DNA from: Massilia sp. BJB1822
Lineage (GTDB): Bacteria; Pseudomonadota; Gammaproteobacteria; Burkholderiales; Burkholderiaceae_D
Assembly (NCBI RefSeq): GCF_013369485.1
Contig: NZ_JABWEB010000017.1
Span: 43,161-107,160 of the forward strand
Reading direction: 5' to 3'
DNA length: 64,000 nucleotides
In this document: in pieces, positions 32,070 to 41,266 of the stretch
Layout: each line of letters starts with the position of its first letter
How positions within the stretch are numbered: position 1 is the first letter of the stretch
Notes under the pieces: model-generated
Told to the model about the DNA's origin: nothing
The model's database searches: none
What the model saw: only the letters and a program-made list of their open reading frames with translations
Program-made: the position numbers and the translations under genes

Positions 32070-33938
32070 TTACTTCGCCTTGGCCTGGTCTGGAACCCAG
32101 ACCGTGCCGATGGAGAGCGACTGCAGTTTCTTCTTGCGGCCGTACCACAGGTTGACCACGCCGCGCGACACGAAGACGGCGGAGAACATGGAGGTCAGGA
32201 TACCCAGGCAGTGCACCACGGCGAAGCCGCGCACGGCGCCAGAGCCGAAGACCAGCAGGGCCAGACCAACGATCAGGGTGGTCACGTTCGAGTCCAGAAT
32301 CGTGGCCCAGGCGCGGTCGAAGCCGGCGGAGATGGCCGCCTGCGCCGAAGCACCGGCACGCAGCTCTTCGCGCACACGTTCGTTAATCAGCACGTTGGCG
32401 TCGATCGCCATACCCAGGGCCAGCGCGATAGCGGCGATGCCCGGCAGGGTCAGCGTGGCCTGCATCACCGACAGGATGGCCACCAACAGCAGCACGTTGA
32501 CGGCCAGCGCCAGCACGCTGAAGAAGCCGAACATCATGTAGTAGGCGATCATGAACACGGCGATGGCGGCGAAGCCGTACATCGTCGAGTGCAGTCCCTT
32601 GGTCACGTTTTCGGCGCCCAGCTGCGGGCCGATGGTGCGTTCTTCGATGGCTTCCATCGGCGCGTACAGCGCGCCGGAGCGCAGCAGCAGGGCCAGTTCG
32701 GCGGAGTTTTCCATCGAACCCATGCCGGTGATGCGGAAGCGGCTACCCAGTTCGCTCTGGATGGTCGCCACGGACAGCACTTCCGGCTTGCCTTTTTCAA
32801 ACAGCACGATGGCCATGCGCTTGCCCACGCGTTCGCGGGTGGCGTCGCGCATCTTGCGGCCGCCGTCGCCATTCAGGTCGATGCTGACGGCTGGCTGATG
32901 GTTTTCGTCGAGGCTGGCGGTGGCGCTGGAGATGTAATCGCCGCTCAGTACCACGTCCTTGGTCAGCACGACCGGGGTGTTCTTACCGGAGGTGAACAGC
33001 TCGGAGTTGTACGGAATGGACGCATTCAGCTCCGTGCCCGGGGTGATGGTGTCGTCCACCATGCGCACTTCCAGGGTGGCGGTACGGCCGATGATGGACT
33101 TGGCGCGGGCCACGTCCTGCACGCCCGGCAGCTGCACCACGATGCGGTCGGCGCCCTGCTGCTGGATAATCGGCTCGCTCACGCCCAGTTCATTGACGCG
33201 GTTCTGCAGGGTGGCGATGTTTTGCTTGACGCCGTTGTCCAGCGTTTCTTTCAGGGCGGCCGGTTTCAGGCTGGCCACCAGTTTCAGGTCGGCGCCATCG
33301 GCGGCTTCGGCGAAGGCCAGGTCCGGCATCTGGCTGGACAGCACGCCCTTGGCCTTCTTGCGGGTTTCCTCTTCGCGGAACTTGATCTCGACGGTGTTGC
33401 CGACGCGGTCGATGCCGGCGTGGCGCACGCTCTTGTCGCGCAGCTCGGAGCGGATGGCAGCCTGGAAGCCTTGCACGCGCTTGGTCAGCGCCGCCTTGGT
33501 GTCCACCTGCATCAGGAAGTGCACGCCGCCGCGCAGGTCCAGGCCGAGGAACATCGGCAGGGCGTGCAGTTTCTGCATCCACTGCGGGGTGTTCGGCATC
33601 AGGTTGACGGTGACGATGTAAGCCTGGTCGGCTGGATCGGGATTCAAGCCTTTTTCCAGGGCCAGACGGGCCTTGAACTGGCTGTCGGTGTCAGCGAAGC
33701 GGGCACGCACGGAATGGCTGGTGCCGACGTCGAGGCTGACGCCATTGTTCGGGATATTTTCCTGCTTCAGGACCGCTTCCACGCGGGCAGCGGTATCGCT
33801 GTTCACCTTGACGGTGGATTTGCCGCTCGTGATTTGCAGTGCAGGCGATTCGCCGAAGTAGTTCGGCGCCGTGTACAGCGCGCCGAAAAGCACGGCCACG
33901 GCGATGATGATGTATTTCCAGACAGGGTAGCGATTCAT
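32070..33938 (-). CDS. secD: Protein translocase subunit SecD
   Basis: 622 aa from the ATG at 33938 (MNRYPVWKYIIIAVAVLFGA). The first helix is at 7-25. The large periplasmic P1 domain includes FLGLDLRGGVHFLMQVDTKA. The membrane part holds TLPGIAAIALALGMAIDANV, then LINERVREELRAG, with the conserved Asp needed for proton flow. It works with SecF in the late steps of protein export. The 13-codon upstream extension to 33977 is not conserved-looking. It follows yajC by 69 bases. Confidence 0.97.
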   Translation of the reverse strand: MNRYPVWKYIIIAVAVLFGALYTAPNYFGESPALQITSGKSTVKVNSDTAARVEAVLKQENIPNNGVSLDVGTSHSVRARFADTDSQFKARLALEKGLNPDPADQAYIVTVNLMPNTPQWMQKLHALPMFLGLDLRGGVHFLMQVDTKAALTKRVQGFQAAIRSELRDKSVRHAGIDRVGNTVEIKFREEETRKKAKGVLSSQMPDLAFAEAADGADLKLVASLKPAALKETLDNGVKQNIATLQNRVNELGVSEPIIQQQGADRIVVQLPGVQDVARAKSIIGRTATLEVRMVDDTITPGTELNASIPYNSELFTSGKNTPVVLTKDVVLSGDYISSATASLDENHQPAVSIDLNGDGGRKMRDATRERVGKRMAIVLFEKGKPEVLSVATIQSELGSRFRITGMGSMENSAELALLLRSGALYAPMEAIEERTIGPQLGAENVTKGLHSTMYGFAAIAVFMIAYYMMFGFFSVLALAVNVLLLVAILSVMQATLTLPGIAAIALALGMAIDANVLINERVREELRAGASAQAAISAGFDRAWATILDSNVTTLIVGLALLVFGSGAVRGFAVVHCLGILTSMFSAVFVSRGVVNLWYGRKKKLQSLSIGTVWVPDQAKAK

Positions 33939-34007
33939 ATTCTTCAGTGTTCTGGGTTTATCAGGCGTCGGATGCACAAGCGGGCGGTCGAGCCGCCCGC
34001 ACCGTTC

Positions 34008-34334
34008 TTACAGAGCCTTCAGCGTGCCTTTCGGCAGCAGCGTGGTGATGGAGCTCTTCTGCACCACGATGTCGGTGCCGGTGGCCACTTCCAGCGTCAC
34101 GTAGACGTCGCTCACTTTGGACACTTTGCCCAGCAGGCCGCCGGCGGTCACCACTTCGTCGCCCTTGGCCAGCGCGTCCATCATGGCTTTCTGTTCCTTG
34201 GCGCGTTTTTGCTGAGGACGGATCATCAGGAAGTACATGACGACGAACATCAGGATGATCGGCAGGAAGCTGGTCAGATTGCTGCCCAGAGCCGAATCGG
34301 CGGCGGTTTGAGCGTAGGCGTTGGAAATGAACAC
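34008..34334 (-). CDS. yajC: Preprotein translocase subunit YajC
   Basis: 108 aa with a single N-terminal helix (SFLPIILMFVVMYFLMIRPQ) and the YajC core PQQKRAKEQKAMMDALAKGD, then EVVTAGGLLGKV. YajC associates with SecDF in the inner membrane. I chose the GTG at 34334, with GGAG about seven bases upstream. A TTG at 34346 is also open but would overlap the SD. The gene lies 120 bases after tgt. Confidence 0.93.
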   Translation of the reverse strand: MFISNAYAQTAADSALGSNLTSFLPIILMFVVMYFLMIRPQQKRAKEQKAMMDALAKGDEVVTAGGLLGKVSKVSDVYVTLEVATGTDIVVQKSSITTLLPKGTLKAL

Positions 34335-34454
34335 GGGTGACTCCAATATCGGGTTTTGAAAAAATTAGCGCTGTATTCTAGCACTGGCTAATAGCGGCAT
34401 ATGGGGATATATAGGCCGTTTTGCAAGATTGCCGCCGCCCGGGCGGCATCCGCG

Positions 34455-35594
34455 CTACACGCCGCGGGCGCGGTCGGCGTGGAATTGCTGCACCCAGGCC
34501 GGGAAACGGTCTTCATCCAGGGCTTCGCGCATCTGGCGCATGATGTCCAGGTAGTAGTGCAGATTGTGGATGGTGTTCAGGCGGGCGCCGAGGATTTCCT
34601 GGGCGCGGTGCAGGTGGTGCAGGTAGGCGCGCGAGAAATTGCGGCAGGCGTAGCAGCTGCAAGTCTCGTCCAACGGCGCCTTGTCGTCCTTGTAACGGGC
34701 ATTCTTGATCTTGACGTCGCCGAAGCGGGTGAAGATCCAGCCATTGCGCGCATTCCGGGTCGGCATCACGCAATCGAACATGTCAACGCCGTTGGAAACG
34801 CCGGCCACCAGGTCTTCCGGCGTGCCCACGCCCATCAGATAGTGCGGCTTGTTGGCCGGCAGGCGCGGGCCGACGTGTTCCAGCACGCGCATCATGTCTT
34901 CCTTCGGTTCGCCCACGGACAGGCCGCCGATGGCCAGGCCGGGGAAGTCGATCTCTTCCAGCTTGGCCAGCGATTCGTCGCGCAGCGACTCGAACATGCC
35001 GCCCTGGACGATGCCGAACAGCGCGTTCGGATTTTCGCCGCGCTTGAATTCATCCATCGAACGCTGGGCCCAGCGCAGGGACATGCGCATCGACTTGGCC
35101 GCTTCGTCCACGGTGGCGGGACGGCCGTTGATTTCATATGGCGTGCATTCGTCGAACTGCATCACGATGTCGGAATTGAGCACGCGCTGGATCTGCATCG
35201 AGATTTCCGGCGACAGGAAGAGCTTATCGCCATTGATGGGCGAGTTGAAATGCACGCCTTCTTCCGTGATCTTGCGCATCTCGCCCAGCGAGAACACCTG
35301 GAAGCCGCCGGAGTCGGTCAGGATGGGCTTATCCCAGCCCATGAAGCCGTGCAGGCCGCCGAACTTGGACATCACGTCGTTGCCGGGGCGCAGCCAGAGG
35401 TGGAAGGTGTTGCCGAGGATGATCTGGGCGCCGATTTCCTTCAGCTCCAGCGGCGACATGGCTTTCACCGAGCCGTAGGTGCCAACCGGCATGAAGATCG
35501 GGGTCTGCACCTCGCCGTGGTTCAGTTTCACGGTGCCGCGGCGGGCCTTGGTCTTGCCCGTGGTGTCGGTCTTGATGAGTTTAAATTCCAGCAT
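34455..35594 (-). CDS. tgt: Queuine tRNA-ribosyltransferase
   Basis: 379 aa. It exchanges guanine-34 of GUN-anticodon tRNAs for preQ1. Motifs are the catalytic-pocket DSGGFQVFSLG with Asp94, the nucleophile segment GVDMFDCVMPTRNARNG, and the zinc site CSCYACRNFSRAYLHHL. It starts 19 bases after queA, the next enzyme in queuosine synthesis. Length matches the family. Confidence 0.97.
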   Translation of the reverse strand: MLEFKLIKTDTTGKTKARRGTVKLNHGEVQTPIFMPVGTYGSVKAMSPLELKEIGAQIILGNTFHLWLRPGNDVMSKFGGLHGFMGWDKPILTDSGGFQVFSLGEMRKITEEGVHFNSPINGDKLFLSPEISMQIQRVLNSDIVMQFDECTPYEINGRPATVDEAAKSMRMSLRWAQRSMDEFKRGENPNALFGIVQGGMFESLRDESLAKLEEIDFPGLAIGGLSVGEPKEDMMRVLEHVGPRLPANKPHYLMGVGTPEDLVAGVSNGVDMFDCVMPTRNARNGWIFTRFGDVKIKNARYKDDKAPLDETCSCYACRNFSRAYLHHLHRAQEILGARLNTIHNLHYYLDIMRQMREALDEDRFPAWVQQFHADRARGV

Positions 35595-35613
35595 TGTTCA
35601 ATATCCTGTCAGG

Positions 35614-36639
35614 TCACGCGCGGTTGGGCGTGGTCAGCAGCATGGCGTCGCCATAGCTGAAGAAACGGTATTCATTGGCGATCGCGTGCTGATAAGCGTG
35701 GCGGATCTCGGTAAAGCCGGCGAAGGCCGACACCAGCATCAGCAGGGTCGATTTCGGCAGGTGGAAGTTGGTGATCAGGCGGGTCACGGTCTTGAACTGG
35801 TAGCCCGGCGTGATGAACAGGGCCGTGTCGGCGCTGCCCGCTTCCAGCTGGCCGCTCTGCGAGGCCGATTCCAGGGCGCGCAGGCTGGTGGTGCCGACCG
35901 CCACCACGTCGCGGCCGGCGGCGCGCGTGGCGCGCACCGCGTCCACCGTCGCCTGCGGCATGGTGTACCACTCGGTGTGCATCTTGTGCTCGGCCAGGTT
36001 CTCGGTGCGCACCGGCTGGAAGGTGCCGGCGCCCACGTGCAGGGTCACATAGGCGAACTGCACGCCCTTGGCTTTCAGCTTGTCCAGCAGGGCTTCGTCG
36101 AAATGCAGGCCGGCGGTGGGCGCGGCCACGGCGCCCGGCACCTTGTTGAACACGGTCTGGTAGCGCGTTTCGTCGAATTCGCCCGGCGCGTGCTCGATAT
36201 ACGGCGGCAGCGGCAGACGGCCATACTGCTCGATCAGTTCGAACACGTCGGCGCCGAAATGCAGGGTGAAAAATTCGCCGGCGCGCTCGCCCACGGTGAC
36301 GTCGAAGGCATCGGCCAGGCGGATCTTGACGCCGGGGCCGGGCGACTTGGAGGCGCGCAGCTGGGCCAGCACGGTGCGGGTATCGAGCACGCGCTCGACC
36401 AGGGCTTCGACCTTGCCGCCGCTTTCCTTGACGCCGAAAAAGCGCGCCTTCAGCACGCGGGTATCATTCATCACCAGCAGGTCGCCCGGCTGGAGCTGAT
36501 CGATGATATCGGTGAACTGGCGGTCGTGCAGACGCGCGCCATCGACGTGCAGCAGGCGCGAAGCACTGCGGTCCGGTAGCGGAAATTGCGCAATACGCTC
36601 TTGCGGCAAGTTAAAATCGAAATCGGAAAGCGAATACAT
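35614..36639 (-). CDS. queA: S-adenosylmethionine:tRNA ribosyltransferase-isomerase
   Basis: 341 aa from the ATG at 36639 (MYSLSDFDFNLPQERIAQFP), the usual family start in this group; an ATG nine codons upstream is less likely. QueA moves the ribose of SAM to preQ1 in tRNA to form epoxyqueuosine. Family motifs are GDLLVMNDTRVLKARFFGVK, PTAGLHFDEALLDKLKAKGV and FHLPKSTLLMLVSAFAG. It is first in the queA-tgt-yajC-secD-secF row and divergent from recG with 65 bases between starts. Confidence 0.96.
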   Translation of the reverse strand: MYSLSDFDFNLPQERIAQFPLPDRSASRLLHVDGARLHDRQFTDIIDQLQPGDLLVMNDTRVLKARFFGVKESGGKVEALVERVLDTRTVLAQLRASKSPGPGVKIRLADAFDVTVGERAGEFFTLHFGADVFELIEQYGRLPLPPYIEHAPGEFDETRYQTVFNKVPGAVAAPTAGLHFDEALLDKLKAKGVQFAYVTLHVGAGTFQPVRTENLAEHKMHTEWYTMPQATVDAVRATRAAGRDVVAVGTTSLRALESASQSGQLEAGSADTALFITPGYQFKTVTRLITNFHLPKSTLLMLVSAFAGFTEIRHAYQHAIANEYRFFSYGDAMLLTTPNRA

Positions 36640-36704
36640 TGACGTACTTGTAAAACTGTTGGGCAACCTTCTATTTTACGCTAAGCCCAGCCCACCACCC
36701 GAAA

Positions 36705-38792
36705 ATGGCAGAAACCACGCAAAAAGCCGCACCGGCCAAGGCCGCCGCAAAATCCCCCGCCAAGAAGGCCTCCGCCGAAAGCAAGCTGGCCAAACTCGGC
36801 CTGCGCAGCGATATGGACCTGGTGCTGCACCTGCCCATGCGCTACGAGGACGAGACCCAGGTCATGGATATCCGCGAAGCCTGCCTGCGCGGCGGCCATG
36901 TGTCGCAGGTCGAGGGCGTGGTGACGAAGAACGAGATCGCCTACAAGCCGCGCCGCCAGCTGCTGGTGCAGATCGCCGATGAAACGGGCGAGCTGCAGCT
37001 GCGCTTCATGAATTTCTACGGCAGCCAGGTCAAGCAATTGGCCGAAGGCACGCGGGTGCGCGCGCGCGGCGAGCTGAAACACGGCTTTTTCGGCGCCGAG
37101 ATGGTGCACCCCACGTATAAGGTCATCAACCAGGGCGCGCCGCTGCCCACTTCCCTGACGCCGGTGTATCCCTCGGGCGAGGGCTTGTCCCAGCTGGTGC
37201 TGCGGCGCGCCATCGCCGACGCCATGCGGCGCGTGGACTGGCGCGACACCGTGCCGGCCGAGGTGATCGAGCGCATGCGCCTGTCCAATTTCGAGCCGGC
37301 GGTCAAGCTGCTGCATTATCCGCCGCAGCAGGTGGACGAGAATGCATTGGCCGACCGCTCGCATCCGGCCTGGACGCGCATGAAGTTCGACGAGCTGCTG
37401 GCGCAGCAGCTCTCGCTGAAACGGGCGCAGCGCGCGCGCCGCTCCAAAGGCGCGGCGGCACTGAAGAAAGTGGGCACGCTGTCGGCCGCCTTCCAGGCCG
37501 CCCTGCCCTTCAAATTGACCAAGGCCCAGCAGCGCGTACTGACCGAAATCCGCGCCGACCTGCGCCAACCCTATCCCATGCAGCGTCTGCTGCAGGGCGA
37601 TGTGGGCAGCGGCAAAACGGTCGTCGCGGCGCTGGCGGCAGCGCAAGCCATCGACAGCGGCTTCCAGGCGGCCCTGATGGCGCCGACCGAAATCCTGGCC
37701 GACCAGCACTTCCGCAAGATCGCGGCCTGGATGGAACCGCTGGGCGTGAAAGTGGCCTGGCTCACCGGCAGCCTGAAAAAGAAGGACAAGGCGGCTGCCA
37801 CCGCACTGGTGGAATCGGGCGAAGCCCAGCTGGTGATCGGCACCCACGCGCTGATCCAGGACACGGTGCAGTTCTCGAAACTGGGCCTGGTGATCGTCGA
37901 CGAACAGCACCGCTTCGGCGTCGGCCAGCGTCTGACCCTGCGCAACAAGGGGCAGGGCGAGCTGGTGCCGCACCAGCTGATGATGTCGGCCACGCCGATT
38001 CCGCGCACCCTGGCCATGACCTATTACGCCGACCTGGAAGTGTCGGTGATCGACGAGCTGCCGCCCGGCCGCACGCCCATCGTGACGCGGGCGGTGGACC
38101 AGAACCGGCGCGACGAGGTGATCGAGCGCGTGCACGCGGCAGCGCTAGAAGGCCGCCAGGCTTACTGGGTCTGCCCGCTGATCGAGGAATCGGAAGCGCT
38201 GCAGCTGCAAACGGCCACAGAAACCTATGAGACCTTGGCCGCGGCCCTGCCCGACCTGCGCGTGGGCCTGGTGCATGGCCGTCTGAAGCCGGCCGAAAAA
38301 CAGGAAGTGATGGATGCCTTCGCCGCCGGCGACGTGCACGTGCTGGTGGCGACCACGGTGATCGAGGTCGGCGTGGACGTGCCGAACGCCTCGCTGATGG
38401 TGATCGAACACGCCGAGCGCTTTGGCCTGTCGCAGCTGCACCAGCTGCGCGGCCGCGTGGGGCGGGGATCCGCGGCCAGCGTCTGCCTTCTGCTGTATCA
38501 AAGCCCACTGGGCCATGTCGCCAAGCAGCGCCTGATGACGATGCGCGAAACCACGGACGGCTTCGAAATCGCGCGGCGCGACCTGGAGATCCGCGGCCCC
38601 GGAGAATTCCTCGGCGCGCGTCAGTCGGGCCAGGCCATGCTGCGCTTCGCCGACCTGGAAACCGACGGCTGGCTGGTGGATCAGGCGCGCGACGTGGCGC
38701 ACGCCCTGCTGCAGGAACCGCAGCACCAGTCCACGGTGGACGCCCACCTGGAACGCTGGCTGGGCGGGCGCGAGGAATTCCTCAAGGTCTGA
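36705..38792 (+). CDS. recG: ATP-dependent DNA helicase RecG
   Basis: 695 aa. An N-terminal Lys/Ala-rich tail (about 1-30) precedes the wedge/OB domain (about 60-160). The SF2 motor then starts with TKAQQRVLTEIRADLRQPYP. Walker A is QGDVGSGKT near residues 297-305, motif II is VDEQHRFGVGQR and motif III is MSATPIPRTLAMT. Motifs V-VI fall in TTVIEVGVDVPNASLMVIEH and QLHQLRGRVGRG. RecG reverses stalled forks and remodels branched DNA. The basic disordered N-terminal tail is longer than usual. The stop is seven bases from the end of a convergent 42-codon gene. Confidence 0.97.
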   Translation: MAETTQKAAPAKAAAKSPAKKASAESKLAKLGLRSDMDLVLHLPMRYEDETQVMDIREACLRGGHVSQVEGVVTKNEIAYKPRRQLLVQIADETGELQLRFMNFYGSQVKQLAEGTRVRARGELKHGFFGAEMVHPTYKVINQGAPLPTSLTPVYPSGEGLSQLVLRRAIADAMRRVDWRDTVPAEVIERMRLSNFEPAVKLLHYPPQQVDENALADRSHPAWTRMKFDELLAQQLSLKRAQRARRSKGAAALKKVGTLSAAFQAALPFKLTKAQQRVLTEIRADLRQPYPMQRLLQGDVGSGKTVVAALAAAQAIDSGFQAALMAPTEILADQHFRKIAAWMEPLGVKVAWLTGSLKKKDKAAATALVESGEAQLVIGTHALIQDTVQFSKLGLVIVDEQHRFGVGQRLTLRNKGQGELVPHQLMMSATPIPRTLAMTYYADLEVSVIDELPPGRTPIVTRAVDQNRRDEVIERVHAAALEGRQAYWVCPLIEESEALQLQTATETYETLAAALPDLRVGLVHGRLKPAEKQEVMDAFAAGDVHVLVATTVIEVGVDVPNASLMVIEHAERFGLSQLHQLRGRVGRGSAASVCLLLYQSPLGHVAKQRLMTMRETTDGFEIARRDLEIRGPGEFLGARQSGQAMLRFADLETDGWLVDQARDVAHALLQEPQHQSTVDAHLERWLGGREEFLKV

Positions 38793-38798
38793 TGACGC

Positions 38799-38927
38799 TC
38801 AAAAGCACATATAGAAGCGGTTCGCCAGGTCCAGCATGAAGCCCGGCTGCAGATAGGCGAGGAAGCCCAAGGTGAGCGCGGCGGCCAGCGCCAGCCAGCC
38901 GAGAATGCGCATGAGCCGCGTCTTCAT
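38799..38927 (-). CDS. 42-aa membrane peptide downstream of MFS gene
   Basis: A 43-codon frame starting eight bases after the MFS stop encodes MKTRLMRILGWLALAAALTL, then GFLAYLQPGFMLDLANRFYM and CF. It has a basic N-terminus, one hydrophobic helix at about 9-25, and a conserved-looking aromatic tail (LDLANRFYMCF). I have seen similar short tails in small uncharacterised proteins, but cannot name a family. GAGG of the context TGAGGCGGCC then ATG gives it an SD and suggests coupling to the transporter. It is too short for most automatic annotation. Confidence 0.65.
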   Translation of the reverse strand: MKTRLMRILGWLALAAALTLGFLAYLQPGFMLDLANRFYMCF

Positions 38928-38934
38928 GGCCGCC

Positions 38935-40155
38935 TCACGCCGTCTTCAGCATAGGCCGCAACAGCGGCCGCTCGTTGATCGGCAGGTTGACTAGGCCAGC
39001 CACGATGCCCAGCGCGATGGCGATACCCCACACCAGATCGTAGTTGCCGCGCTGGTCGAACAGATAGCCGCCCAGCCAGACGCCGAGGAAACTGCCTATC
39101 TGGTGCGAGAAGAAGACCACGCCCGCCAGCATGGACATATGCTTGACGCCGAAAATGCCGGCGATGATGCCATTCGTCAGCGGCACGGTGGACAGCCAGA
39201 TAAAGCCCATGGCAGCGGCAAACAGGTAGACCGACATCGGCGTCAATGGCGCCAGCAGGAAAATCGAGATGATGGCCGACCGGGCCAGGTAAATGAAGGA
39301 CAGCAGATAGCGCTTGGGCAGCTTGCCGCCCAATTGTCCGGCCGTGAACGAACCGAAGATATTGAACAGGCCAATCAGGGCCAGCGCCATCACCGCCACA
39401 CCCGGATCGGCCACGCCCTTGTCCTTCAAATAGGCGGGCAGGTGGACGCCGATGAACACCACCTGGAAGCCGCACACGAAATAGCCGGCCACCAGGAAGA
39501 GGAAGGAGCGGTTGCCCAGCGCCTCGCGCAAAGCCTCGCCCGTCGTCTGTTGCTGCTGGCCGTGAGCATGCTCGTGCGCCGGTTCGCGCAGCTTGAAGGA
39601 CATGGGAATCATGGCAATGAAGATCAGACCCGCCAGCAGATAGAAGGCTTGCTGCCAGCCCACGGCCGAAATCATCTGCTGCTCGACCGGCATCATCATG
39701 AACTGGCCGAAGGAGCTGGCCGCGCCGGACACGCCAAAGGCCCAGGAACGCTTTTCCAGCGGCGCCGCGCGGCCGATGATGCCGCTCACCGCGCCAAACG
39801 CGGTGCAGGACAGCGCCAGACCAATCAGCACGCCCGATCCGAATATGAACAGCGTCGGCTGGCTGACCAGCGCCATCCACAGCAAGCCCGCCACATAGGC
39901 CAGGGCGCCGAACAGCACCACGCGCATGGTGCCGAAACGGTCGGCCGCCATGCCCGCGAAGGGACCGAACAAGCCCCACATCAGATTCTGCACCGCCATC
40001 GCCAGCGAATAGGTTTCGCGCGACCAGCCATTGGCCTGCGAGATCGGCTGCATCCAGAAGCCAAAGCCATGCCGCACGCCCATCGCCAGGGTCAGTACGA
40101 CGCCGCTGGCGATCAGGACGGTTTTGAGATCGAGATGGGGTTTGGCTTGGGGCAT
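38935..40155 (-). CDS. MFS transporter
   Basis: 406 aa with 12 hydrophobic helices in two halves. The loop 2-3 motif of the major facilitator superfamily is visible as FAGMAADRFGTMRVVLFGAL, and the central loop is charged and His-rich (EPAHEHAHGQQQQTTGEALR). It resembles oxalate/formate- or monocarboxylate-like MFS members (NWSRETYSLAMAVQNLMWGL type of helix 2), but the substrate is not decided. The gene is followed after eight bases by a coupled 42-codon membrane peptide gene. Confidence 0.88.
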   Translation of the reverse strand: MPQAKPHLDLKTVLIASGVVLTLAMGVRHGFGFWMQPISQANGWSRETYSLAMAVQNLMWGLFGPFAGMAADRFGTMRVVLFGALAYVAGLLWMALVSQPTLFIFGSGVLIGLALSCTAFGAVSGIIGRAAPLEKRSWAFGVSGAASSFGQFMMMPVEQQMISAVGWQQAFYLLAGLIFIAMIPMSFKLREPAHEHAHGQQQQTTGEALREALGNRSFLFLVAGYFVCGFQVVFIGVHLPAYLKDKGVADPGVAVMALALIGLFNIFGSFTAGQLGGKLPKRYLLSFIYLARSAIISIFLLAPLTPMSVYLFAAAMGFIWLSTVPLTNGIIAGIFGVKHMSMLAGVVFFSHQIGSFLGVWLGGYLFDQRGNYDLVWGIAIALGIVAGLVNLPINERPLLRPMLKTA

Positions 40156-40375
40156 GGCACACTCGGCTGCGTCAATCGGGCGTCAAGTGTACAAGAAGCC
40201 ACCAAATCTGGCAGAGATCCCCCTCATTTCTTCCTCAATTTACGATTACAGAGACAGTAACTTGCAGGGCCAGTATCTCAGCGATTCAAAGCCAACCAAG
40301 AAAATTAACAGTCTGGTATTGAAGTAATATAAATTTTAATGCGACAATTTCATTTTTCCTAATTCAAAAAATTTT

Positions 40376-41107
40376 ATGCGCCTCCAACCGTTCGCCATTA
40401 TTGTTTTGGCAAGTTGCTTTGCCGCCTCCGCCTCCGCCGCAGTAACGAGGCTCGATCTTTCCCCCTCATTTAGCCGGACCGACGTGATTGAGATCGGTCC
40501 TCGGCTTAACTACAAGGAATGGATCGAAACAAAACCCGCTATCAGTTTTGTGGACAACAAGCCCTTTTTGGAATACTACAAAGTTATAACTTACGATGTT
40601 CAAGGCAGTCTGCAGGATTGGTTCCGCCTCTCTGCTGTTGCCTCTAACACCCCTGGCGGGAACAGCTCACTGACCACCGGCACCCTTACCTTTGCGGCAG
40701 CCGAGCACCATCGTCTGGTCAATCCCGTCGCTACGTTTACGTTCGAGCTCGATGCGTCCCACAAGAGCAGCGATCCGGATGTCAGCTCCTTCCTAGGCTC
40801 GGGTCACGATAGCAGCTCACTAACAGCAATGGTTCAAAATCCGAACTTCACTTACTTCAACCGGAGTGGCACACTGACGCTGGCGGAAGGCAGCGACACT
40901 CTCGACTTTACCGTTATCAGTACGGGCCTCTCCAGGGACTTCAACGGACTGAATATCTATGGCCCTAAGTACGACTTGGGCATGCATCATGTGTACGATA
41001 AGAGAATGCTCTACGATATACCGTCGTCAGTACCAGAGCCATCTACCTGGATGATGCTGCTCGGCGGCGGTATCCTACTGGGTGCGCTACGCCGCAAACG
41101 CGCTTAA
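40376..41107 (+). CDS. PEP-CTERM sorting domain protein
   Basis: 243 aa. It has a signal peptide (MRLQPFAIIVLASCFAASAS A) and a beta-rich mature domain without a recognised catalytic motif. The C-terminal sorting signal SVPEPSTWMMLLGGGILLGA then LRRKRA has PEP at 220-222, a hydrophobic helix and a basic end. PEP-CTERM proteins are processed by exosortase and usually end up in the exopolysaccharide or outer surface. No exosortase gene is in the window. GC is lower than the surroundings, the upstream 220 bases (40156-40375) are AT-rich, and the ATG has no clear SD. Confidence 0.88.
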   Translation: MRLQPFAIIVLASCFAASASAAVTRLDLSPSFSRTDVIEIGPRLNYKEWIETKPAISFVDNKPFLEYYKVITYDVQGSLQDWFRLSAVASNTPGGNSSLTTGTLTFAAAEHHRLVNPVATFTFELDASHKSSDPDVSSFLGSGHDSSSLTAMVQNPNFTYFNRSGTLTLAEGSDTLDFTVISTGLSRDFNGLNIYGPKYDLGMHHVYDKRMLYDIPSSVPEPSTWMMLLGGGILLGALRRKRA

Positions 41108-41125
41108 GCGCCATCTTCGTTTTAT

Positions 41126-41155
41126 CCGGATTGGCGGCCAGATGCCAATCCGGTT
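41126..41155 (+). terminator. Putative terminator after the first PEP-CTERM gene
   Basis: CCGGATTGGC pairs perfectly with GCCAATCCGG around eight bases. Only two T follow, so termination strength is doubtful. Confidence 0.5.
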
Positions 41156-41266
41156 CCCGCCTCCTGTTCTATCTCCCCGCGCACGCTTCGTATTTTTTGG
41201 CAACAAATTGCAAATGCTGTAATATTGCAGTGCAAAATCTGTTATTTCACTGGACACCGGAGTTTT

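Noticed and set aside
30996..34340. 1114-codon plus-strand open frame opposite secF, secD and yajC
   Set aside because: It spans three unmistakable sec genes and encodes only His/Gln/Asp-rich mirror sequence.
34335..34346. TTG start for yajC at 34346
   Set aside because: The GTG at 34334 has GGAG at the right distance, and the TTG would lie on that SD.
41198..41212. Sigma-54-like TGGCA...TTGCA before the short PEP-CTERM gene
   Set aside because: GG and GC are separated by nine bases where the sigma-54 consensus needs ten, and this spacing is strict. I do not call a promoter.
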